A stretch of DNA of 26,263 nt, from positions 1 to 26,263 of the forward strand of contig NZ_DOPX01000030.1 in the NCBI RefSeq assembly GCF_003514505.1. Reading direction: 5' to 3'. Position numbers and translations under genes: made by a program. This document shows positions 20,762 to 26,263 of this stretch, one piece after another (the first letter of the stretch is position 1; every line of letters starts with the position of its first letter). The stretch comes from Proteiniclasticum sp. Its GTDB lineage: Bacteria; Bacillota; Clostridia; Clostridiales; Clostridiaceae. A model generated the notes under the pieces. The model did no database searches and had not been told where the DNA came from. It saw only the letters and a list, made by a program, of their open reading frames with translations.

Positions 20762-22171
20762 CTATTTCAGAAGCATTCTGATGATTTTTTCTTTGTAGCC
20801 GGTCATAGGAGGCTCATTGATACTCATACTGAGGCGGCTGCTGGATTTCAGCACAGCCTTTTTATGTGTGAACGTATAGAAGGAGTATTTTCCGTGATAG
20901 TTCCCCATACCCGATGGACCAACACCACCAAAAGGAAGATGAGGAGTGGCGATGTGGAATAAAACATCATTGATGCATCCTCCACCAAAGGACATGCGTT
21001 CCAGAATCTTTTCCGCCAGTGGCTTATCCTCTGTGAAGAGATAGAAAGCCAGAGGTTTACCCAGAGGTTTTATGCTCTCCAATGCTTCATTGATATCCTC
21101 GTAGACGATGATGGGGAGTATTGGCCCAAAGATTTCCTCTTTCATGGCCTCCATGGACATGCTGTCATGAAGAAGTACTGTGGGTTCCATATAGTTTTCC
21201 AGTGTATCGGTTTTCCCGCCCAGAATGATATAGTCCTGATCTTTTGATAGAATCTCCTGGAGACGCTTTAAAGCATGTTTATTAATGATACGGGAATAGT
21301 CCTTTGACTTTTGTGGATCCTCCCCATAAAACTTCAACAGGGTCTTTCTGACTTCCAGGAGAAAAGGTTTCAGCACCTCTTTGTGCACCAGAACATAGTC
21401 TGGTGCGATACAGGTCTGGCCTGCATTGATAAATTTACCGAATACAATTTTTTTGGCTGCATTTTTGACGTCAGCGCGCTTCATGACAAGAGCGGGACTC
21501 TTGCCACCCAGCTCAAGAGTCACCGGAGTCAGATTCTTGGCTGCATTTTCCATAATAGCTTTTCCTGTGGAAGTGCTTCCCGTGAAGAAAATATAGTCAA
21601 AATCTGATGTGGTGAGGTTCGTTACTGTTTCTTTGGAGCCCGTTACGACACGGACGATTCCACTAGGGAATGCTTCCCGGATGATTTTCTCCAGTAGTTC
21701 TTCTGTGTAAACAGCCTGTTCAGATGGTTTTACAACAGCTACATTTCCAGCAGCGATGGCTCCAATGAGAGGCTCCATCAGCAGCTGGAATGGATAGTTA
21801 AAGGCAGAGATGATCAGCACAACTCCATAGGGCTCCCGATAGATGTAACCGTCTGAAAAAATGGTGGCCACATGTTTTTTTGCCTTTCTGGCTTTCGCAT
21901 AGGACTCTAGATTGTTCATCATATGATCGATACTGGAATATAATATTCCAATTTCAGTGAGAAAGGCTTCTGTGGAGGATTTTCCCAAGTCGCTATAAAG
22001 AGCTGTCTCAATCTCTTTTTCGTATTTCCTGATGACATGTTTCAGTCTTTGCAGGAGTCTTTTCCGATAGGTCAGATTTTTCAAAACACCTTTCCCATAA
22101 ATATGTTTCATTTCCGCCAGAAGTGTCTCCACTTCTGATTTTGTCCATTCCTTGTATCCTTCTGATTTCAT
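20762..22171 (-). CDS. NAD(P)-dependent aldehyde dehydrogenase, class 3-like
   Basis: A 469-residue aldehyde dehydrogenase that oxidises aldehydes to acids. The general base is E220 in TLELGGKSP and the catalytic cysteine is C254 in GQTCIAPDYV. The cofactor loop FFTGSTSTGKAI is at about 195-206, and the substrate-pocket segment FNYPFQLLMEPLIGAIAAGN at about 124-143. The short length, the FNYP motif and the YSFYTFTHKKAVL end put it with the class 3 (fatty or aromatic aldehyde) group, like YwdH-type enzymes of Firmicutes. No signal peptide is present; the basic hydrophobic C-terminus might touch the membrane. Its ATG directly follows the TAG of the flavoprotein gene with no gap, so the two are translationally coupled. 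The physiological aldehyde is unknown. Confidence 0.92.
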   Translation of the reverse strand: MKSEGYKEWTKSEVETLLAEMKHIYGKGVLKNLTYRKRLLQRLKHVIRKYEKEIETALYSDLGKSSTEAFLTEIGILYSSIDHMMNNLESYAKARKAKKHVATIFSDGYIYREPYGVVLIISAFNYPFQLLMEPLIGAIAAGNVAVVKPSEQAVYTEELLEKIIREAFPSGIVRVVTGSKETVTNLTTSDFDYIFFTGSTSTGKAIMENAAKNLTPVTLELGGKSPALVMKRADVKNAAKKIVFGKFINAGQTCIAPDYVLVHKEVLKPFLLEVRKTLLKFYGEDPQKSKDYSRIINKHALKRLQEILSKDQDYIILGGKTDTLENYMEPTVLLHDSMSMEAMKEEIFGPILPIIVYEDINEALESIKPLGKPLAFYLFTEDKPLAEKILERMSFGGGCINDVLFHIATPHLPFGGVGPSGMGNYHGKYSFYTFTHKKAVLKSSSRLSMSINEPPMTGYKEKIIRMLLK

Positions 22172-23554
22172 CTAATGTGTTGCTCCTCTTCTGCTGTTTT
22201 CTATCTTTTCCGAAGCCTTTCTGCCTGCTATATTAAGTGAGTCCCAAACGCTGTTCAGCGGAGGAATATATCCAAAATCCATATATTCCAGATCCTGTAC
22301 AGTGAGACCTGCATATACAGAGGCTACAAGAGCCTGGATCCGTAGTGCGCTGCCCTCTCTGCCAAAGACCTGTCCCCCCAGTATTTTGCCTGAATTGCGG
22401 TCATAAGTGATCTTTACGAAGAACTCTGTGCCTCCTGGATAATATCCGGATTTATTTCTTGTTCTGACCATTACGCTGTCAAAGGGAAGCCCGAGTTCTC
22501 CAGCCCGCTGATCGGTCAGTCCGGTCATGGCCATTTCAAATTCAAAGACTTTCAGCATGGCACTTCCTTGGACACCTTTAAAGCTAGGTTCTTTTCCAGC
22601 AATGGAAAGACCGATGAGACGGCCCATCTTATTTGCATTGGTTCCCAATGGAAGATATGTGTTCTCGCCACTCATATGGTCATAGATCAGCGCACAGTCT
22701 CCTCCTGCGTAGACATCTCCGATGGAGGTTCTTCCGTAGCGGTCTGTTACAATTGCGCCTTTTTCCATGTGAAGACCTTTCCCCTTGAGAAAAGCTGTAT
22801 TAGGAGTAAGACCAATGCTTTCAATGACAAGTTCCGCGTCATAGGTTCTCTGATCCGTGATAACAGCTTTCACAAATCCTTTCTCATTTGCTTCTGCCCC
22901 AGTAACTTCTTCACGGGTATGAATCTTATGTCCCTCCCCCCTCAGTTCTTTCAAAAGAAGATCCGAAAACTCCTCATCATACCGGTTCAGAATTCTTGGC
23001 AGAAACTCTACTACCTGGGTATCTACAGCAAGCAGGGTCAGGGTCTCCAGAAGTTCAATACCTTTATTTCCACCGCCGATGATTACTGCTTTTTCTGGTT
23101 TTGCTTCTTCTATGTACTTTTTGATATGGTTGGCATCTTCTAAAGTGTTCAGTGGAAAGACACCTTTCATCCCACGGAAAAAGGGCAGCTGCTTCGCATT
23201 TGCTCCCGTTGCAATCACGAGCTTGTCATAGGGAAGTGTCAGGTTCTCTTGTAGAGAAAGATTTCGGACAGTAACTTCCTTCCGGTCAAAGTCCACATCT
23301 ATGACTTCATGTCGAAGCTTCAAATCAAACCCATCTTGAAGAACTTCAGCTGCATTTTTGGCAATGAGCTTTTCTTCTTTTTCAATGAGTCCTTCAATAT
23401 AGTACGGAAATCCACAAGCGCCGTAGGAAATATCTTCGCCTCTCTCCAGGATTGTGATCTTTGAAGAAGGCAGGTTTTTTCTGATGCTGTAAGCCGCGGT
23501 TAGGCCTGTAGCCACCCCGCCAATAATTACGATATTCATAGAATAGAGAGACAT
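22172..23554 (-). CDS. CoA-disulfide reductase-like FAD oxidoreductase
   Basis: A flavoprotein of the pyridine nucleotide-disulfide oxidoreductase family, close to CoA-disulfide reductases and NADH oxidases/polysulfide reductases. Counting from MNIVIIGG, the FAD Rossmann motif is GGVATG (7-12). The single redox cysteine C42 sits in SYGACGFPYY, the arrangement of CoA-disulfide reductase. A second dinucleotide motif IIGGGNKGIE binds NAD(P)H, YAGGDCAL is the second FAD motif, and a C-terminal dimerisation domain follows. The start is uncertain. ATG at 23554 has AAGGA only two bases away. ATG at 23539 gives the family-standard N-terminus but lies 17 bases from that site. A longer form to 23608 has no site. 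It heads an operon with the aldehyde dehydrogenase. Confidence 0.88.
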   Translation of the reverse strand: MSLYSMNIVIIGGVATGLTAAYSIRKNLPSSKITILERGEDISYGACGFPYYIEGLIEKEEKLIAKNAAEVLQDGFDLKLRHEVIDVDFDRKEVTVRNLSLQENLTLPYDKLVIATGANAKQLPFFRGMKGVFPLNTLEDANHIKKYIEEAKPEKAVIIGGGNKGIELLETLTLLAVDTQVVEFLPRILNRYDEEFSDLLLKELRGEGHKIHTREEVTGAEANEKGFVKAVITDQRTYDAELVIESIGLTPNTAFLKGKGLHMEKGAIVTDRYGRTSIGDVYAGGDCALIYDHMSGENTYLPLGTNANKMGRLIGLSIAGKEPSFKGVQGSAMLKVFEFEMAMTGLTDQRAGELGLPFDSVMVRTRNKSGYYPGGTEFFVKITYDRNSGKILGGQVFGREGSALRIQALVASVYAGLTVQDLEYMDFGYIPPLNSVWDSLNIAGRKASEKIENSRRGATH

Positions 23555-23762
23555 CTTCCTTCTTATAGGGAGGAAGAATACTCTTTGCACCACCTTTCGT
23601 ACAGTCATTGTTTTTGAAATTCATTTCACGGAGGGTTATACCCACCTATGTTTTTGTGAACCCTTTCGATACCCTTTCTTCTATATTAGTACATTCTGAC
23701 TCAATTTGGTTGAACATTATTTTAACAATTATTCTCACAGGCTCTTAAACGGAAGTTCTCTG

Positions 23763-23790
23763 TTTACTTTTAAGGAGAACATGTTAAAAT
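23763..23790 (+). promoter_or_regulatory. Promoter of the ECF S component gene
   Basis: TTTACT (23763-23768), 16 bases, and TAAAAT (23785-23790) preceded by TGT, making an extended -10. It leaves a 5' leader of about 95 bases before the ATG at 23891. Confidence 0.62.
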
Positions 23791-23807
23791 ACTCTTAGTC
23801 AGTATTT
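23787..23807. promoter_or_regulatory. Candidate operator dyad on the ECF promoter
   Basis: AAATACT (23787-23793) and AGTATTT (23801-23807) are exact complements 7 bases apart. They overlap the -10 box and the transcription start, the classic position for a repressor. A second dyad, TTTTGAA (23810-23816) / TTCAAAA (23829-23835), follows in the leader. Confidence 0.4.
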
Positions 23808-23890
23808 CATTTTGAAAACTGAACTTAATTCAAAAACCACAACGGTTCCGAATTATATCCCATCATAGGAATAAGAACGGAGGAAACAAC

Positions 23891-24469
23891 ATGCAAAAAC
23901 AAAGATCAGCCACACGATTTCAGGCAAGACAGCTTGCCATCATCGGCCTGCTTTCAGGAATATCGATTTTCCTGTCAGTGACCCCTTTGGGATTTATCCC
24001 AATTCCCCCCATCAATCCAACGATCATGCATATTCCGGTCATCATAGGAGCCATCATTGAAGGGCCTCTGGTCGGTGCTTTTGTTGGAGGGATCTTCGGT
24101 GTATCCAGTATGATACGTGCATTTATGACCCCAACCCCAACAAATTTCATTTTTTGGAACCCGATTATTTCAGTGGGTGTCAGAATTATGATTGGCGTTG
24201 TATCCGGTTATGTGTACAGAATGCTGAAGAATAGAAAAAGCGGTGTTGCCGTATCAGCTTTGCTGGGAACTTTGACCAATACGGTTGGTGTTTTAGGTCT
24301 GGCTTATCTGTTCTATCTGTCACGGTATGCTTCAGCCCTTGGTATTTCTGAATCTGCTGCAACAGCAGCCCTGCTGGGTATTGCAGGAACAAATGGGATT
24401 CCGGAGGCGATTGTATCGGCTATGATCGTAGTACCAGTGGTAGCAGCCTATCATAAAATAAAAAAATAA
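23891..24469 (+). CDS. ECF transporter S component, substrate unknown
   Basis: A 192-residue membrane protein with about five or six hydrophobic segments. The early TPLGFIPIPPINPTIMHIPV stretch and the following IIGAIIEGPLVGAFVGGIFG pattern are typical of ECF-family substrate-binding subunits in Clostridia (the group that includes PanT-like and unassigned members). It would bind a vitamin-type compound and use the shared EcfAA'T module encoded elsewhere. No riboswitch consensus is found in its 95-base leader, so the substrate stays unknown; pantothenate is one possibility. GGAGG (23879-23883) stands seven bases before the ATG. A dyad covers the promoter, which fits repressor control rather than a riboswitch. 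It is monocistronic, ending at a bidirectional hairpin. Confidence 0.85.
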   Translation: MQKQRSATRFQARQLAIIGLLSGISIFLSVTPLGFIPIPPINPTIMHIPVIIGAIIEGPLVGAFVGGIFGVSSMIRAFMTPTPTNFIFWNPIISVGVRIMIGVVSGYVYRMLKNRKSGVAVSALLGTLTNTVGVLGLAYLFYLSRYASALGISESAATAALLGIAGTNGIPEAIVSAMIVVPVVAAYHKIKK

Positions 24470-24480
24470 ATTCTACGTTT

Positions 24481-24517
24481 AAAAGGAGATGGGATTCACC
24501 CCATCTCCTTTCCTTTT
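24481..24517. terminator. Bidirectional terminator between the ECF gene and the coiled-coil gene
   Basis: The 12-bp perfect stem AAAGGAGATGGG (24482-24493) / CCCATCTCCTTT (24500-24511) is followed by CCTTTTC rightward and CTTTTAAA leftward, between convergent genes. Confidence 0.85.
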
Positions 24518-24539
24518 CAGTACAGTTTAGATTGGAAGT

Positions 24540-26072
24540 CTAGAGCCTCTTGTACTCCACGTGCTCTTCCAGTACTTCTTCATCTGCATAGAGGTAGTCC
24601 TCATCCAGTACCAGATCTGTATCCACTTCCACAGTTTCTTCACCCTCACCAAGGAAGAGTACAGAATGGGAAAGGCTAAGGTCGTCAAAGAAGAGAATGC
24701 CCTGCTTTTTGCCCATGTTTTTCTTTACAAAAAGCTTTCCGGTATAGGTTTCACCTGGTTTCACCACGACTCTTCCAAGAGTAGTGCCTTCTGCATGTTT
24801 TGGCACAAGATAGACAGATCTCTTCATCAGATCATAGAGCTGAAGCTGCATCGGATTGAAGGTATAGTCTTCTTCTCCTTTATTATGGATGGTTACTTTA
24901 TATTCCACCAAATCTTTCAGATCCACAGGAGGCTTTTCAGCTGTCAGTTTTTCTTTTGCAGCTTCTGCCAGATGCTTGGCTTTTTCTTTCAAGCCCTCTC
25001 CTTCTTCTTTTGCTGTGTCTAATACTTCTTGAGCGCCAAAGGGAGCATCCACAAATTCATCTTCTGTAGGAACGAATTCATCATCCTCGCCCGTTGCCAG
25101 ATCATTTTTCATAAACCCGTCGGTCTGGTCCAAGGTTTCTTCAGCTTTTTCTTCCAGTTCGTCTGCACCTTTGGCCATCTGAGTTTTCAGGTGCTCAAAT
25201 TTCTTTTTGGCCTCTTCTTTCTTTTCGGAGAACTCTTCCTTCAGCTCTTCCGCTTTAATTTCTGCTTCCAGTTTCAGCTCTTCTGCTTTTTCTTTCACGT
25301 TCGGTGCTATGGTATCATCCACTTTGGATTTCATGGCATCAATCTTATCTTCAGCAAGGTCTTTGATCTCCACATATTTATCCTTGGCTTCCATGCTGCC
25401 AAGCTTCGTCTGAAGTCTTCCCTCTTCAATCTTCGCTTTGATTTTATCTTTCACCGCAGCGGTTTTATCAAAGAATGCCTTTTTAAGTCCCAGGTCAGCC
25501 AGGGGCTCTCCTGGTTCATCCGGATTGAAGGTTTCCCCTGCAGATGGTGCGGAGACATTGACCACAAGATTTCCTACAGCTGCATTGGTACCCATTTTAT
25601 AGATTTTGTCCGGAAGAAGCTTTACTGGTGTACTCAAATCATCCGTTTCTGTATCCAGCTGTGAAAGATCCAGCTCAGCCCACCGTGTGAGTTTTTCTGA
25701 ATACTCTTCTTTCAGATTCTCGTTGCGGATCTTATTCTTTTTGTATAGTGCATAAGCCGCTGCCGCCGCTGCAGCGACCGCTACTCCAGCCACAATTTTA
25801 CCTGTGTTTTTTTTCTCTGTTTTTGAACTGACCATGGAGTTCACCTCTTTCTTTTTGTCGGAAATCAAATCAACAGTTTCTGTTTTCAGATCCTCTTTCT
25901 TGTCAAAAATAGTTTGGGCGCTCTGCACACCTTTATCCATCATGCTGCTTAGAGATTCTTTCCACTCTGATGTAGCTTCTTTTACCTTAGGAAGTACATC
26001 CTTAGCGATATCTTCTCCTTTTTTCATCAGTTCCTCACTCTTTTTTACTACTTTATCCATTTCGAATTTCAT
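24540..26072 (-). CDS. Large coiled-coil protein with Ala-rich membrane segment and beta-sandwich-like C-terminus
   Basis: A 510-residue protein of unusual make-up that I cannot assign to a named gene. Residues 1-90 are a charged helical region of the YtxH/apolipoprotein-like sort. Residues 91-110 (GKIVAGVAVAAAAAAAYALY) form one Ala-rich membrane helix flanked by lysines. Residues 195-320 and 345-380 are Lys/Glu/Ala repeats resembling LEA-type or long coiled-coil proteins. Residues about 382-470 look like a DUF4352-type beta-sandwich (VEYKVTIHNKGEEDYTF, LGRVVVKPGETYTGKLFV). Residues 475-510 are a very acidic tail. GGAGG (26080-26084) is seven bases before the ATG, so the start is sound. It may be an envelope or stress protein; which side of the membrane holds the C-terminus is unclear. 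Confidence 0.8.
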   Translation of the reverse strand: MKFEMDKVVKKSEELMKKGEDIAKDVLPKVKEATSEWKESLSSMMDKGVQSAQTIFDKKEDLKTETVDLISDKKKEVNSMVSSKTEKKNTGKIVAGVAVAAAAAAAYALYKKNKIRNENLKEEYSEKLTRWAELDLSQLDTETDDLSTPVKLLPDKIYKMGTNAAVGNLVVNVSAPSAGETFNPDEPGEPLADLGLKKAFFDKTAAVKDKIKAKIEEGRLQTKLGSMEAKDKYVEIKDLAEDKIDAMKSKVDDTIAPNVKEKAEELKLEAEIKAEELKEEFSEKKEEAKKKFEHLKTQMAKGADELEEKAEETLDQTDGFMKNDLATGEDDEFVPTEDEFVDAPFGAQEVLDTAKEEGEGLKEKAKHLAEAAKEKLTAEKPPVDLKDLVEYKVTIHNKGEEDYTFNPMQLQLYDLMKRSVYLVPKHAEGTTLGRVVVKPGETYTGKLFVKKNMGKKQGILFFDDLSLSHSVLFLGEGEETVEVDTDLVLDEDYLYADEEVLEEHVEYKRL

Positions 26073-26097
26073 ACCAGTTCCTCCAATCTCTTGATTT

Positions 26098-26262
26098 TCA
26101 AGTCTTGAGATAATTATACCTACAATACTCTAAATATTCAGTAATCCTATTAATTGTTAATACACTTTTTACACCACGGTCACGGATATCATAATATATG
26201 CGATTTTCCAGGTAAAAGCCCCGATGTCTTCTGTTCTGAGGGTTAAATTCAAAAGTAACTTC
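26098..26262 (-). CDS. Possible C-terminal end of a gene entering from the right
   Basis: Read leftward from the window edge, a frame stays open for 54 codons to TGA at 26098-26100. It encodes a protein-like sequence including FNPQNRRHRGFYLENRIYYD and ending EYCRYNYLKT. Its composition (aromatic and charged residues, no low-complexity bias) looks like real protein. The open length could still arise by chance, and the likely -10 box of the next gene (TATAAT, 26113-26118) lies inside it. I do not recognise the family. Confidence 0.4.
   Translation of the reverse strand, partial: EVTFEFNPQNRRHRGFYLENRIYYDIRDRGVKSVLTINRITEYLEYCRYNYLKT
26113..26118 (-). promoter_or_regulatory. -10 box for the coiled-coil gene
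   Basis: Read leftward, a perfect TATAAT about 40 bases before the ATG at 26072. No -35 box of quality is visible 16-18 bases upstream. Confidence 0.4.
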
Positions 26263-26263
26263 C

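Noticed and set aside
22568..23143. A 191-codon rightward open frame opposite the flavoprotein gene
   Set aside because: It lies wholly within a gene with intact catalytic motifs and has no translation signal of its own.
23808..23890. Leader of the second ECF gene as a folate, thiamine, preQ1 or cobalamin riboswitch
   Set aside because: None of the conserved blocks of those aptamers could be found; only simple dyads are present.
25029..25664. A 211-codon rightward open frame opposite the coiled-coil gene
   Set aside because: It is Phe/Leu/Cys-rich, the mirror of Lys/Glu/Ala codons on the real strand, and has no binding site.
1..26263. A defence system, mobile element or biosynthetic gene cluster
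   Set aside because: No transposase, integrase, toxin-antitoxin pair, nuclease-ATPase island or multi-gene biosynthetic set is present; RecQ and Tex here have ordinary housekeeping architecture.

Overview
This window reads as a chromosomal stretch of a low-GC Firmicute, most likely a member of the Clostridia. The signs are AT-rich intergenic DNA, strong AGGAGG-type ribosome binding sites, extended -10 promoters, intrinsic terminators after most transcription units, ECF-type vitamin transporters, a CBS/DRTGG-type pyrophosphatase and a long-form hibernation factor. Genus cannot be fixed from sequence reading alone. I see no insertion sequence, prophage, CRISPR array or defence island. Most of the window is core housekeeping DNA with small lineage-specific genes between conserved ones.

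Layout. Bases 1-1160 hold an off-window terminator, a tRNA-Trp gene with its promoter and tandem terminators, and a GNAT acetyltransferase. Bases 1177-2890 hold the tightly overlapping tsaE-tsaB-rimI operon (tRNA t6A synthesis plus ribosomal protein acetylation). Bases 2903-3763 hold the riboflavin ECF S component (ribU type), read leftward under an FMN riboswitch with its own terminator. Its promoter is back-to-back with that of an orphan 97-aa gene. Bases 4196-10192 are a leftward block secA, prfB (with programmed +1 frameshift) and tex. Bases 10338-10944 hold the long hibernation factor hpf. Bases 11005-12310 hold small uncharacterised genes. deoC follows, read leftward and leading into one of them.

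Bases 13090-13240 hold a folded segment that ends in a T-run but has no gene upstream of it: a possible non-coding RNA. Rightward from there come an orphan 134-aa gene, the CBS-DHH pyrophosphatase, a His/Cys-repeat DUF1292-type protein, and a HAD phosphatase with a class IV aminotransferase. A 55-aa membrane-anchored acidic protein is encoded leftward at 17509-17676. An orphan response regulator with a degenerate receiver domain lies at 17869-18543. Leftward again are recQ (apparently with a non-ATG start), a class 3-like aldehyde dehydrogenase and a CoA-disulfide-reductase-like flavoprotein. The right end has a second ECF S component with a dyad on its promoter, a large coiled-coil protein with an Ala-rich membrane segment and a predicted beta-sandwich C-terminus, and the possible tail of one more gene.

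Functional links. Translation is the dominant theme: tRNA-Trp, t6A enzymes, RimI, RF2, the hibernation factor and Tex. Vitamin uptake is represented by two S components, whose shared ECF energising module must be encoded elsewhere. The parts most worth a second look are the His/Cys-repeat protein, the coiled-coil envelope-type protein, the candidate RNA upstream of 13247, the recQ start, the phosphorylation-blind regulator and the paired divergent promoters that share -35 DNA.
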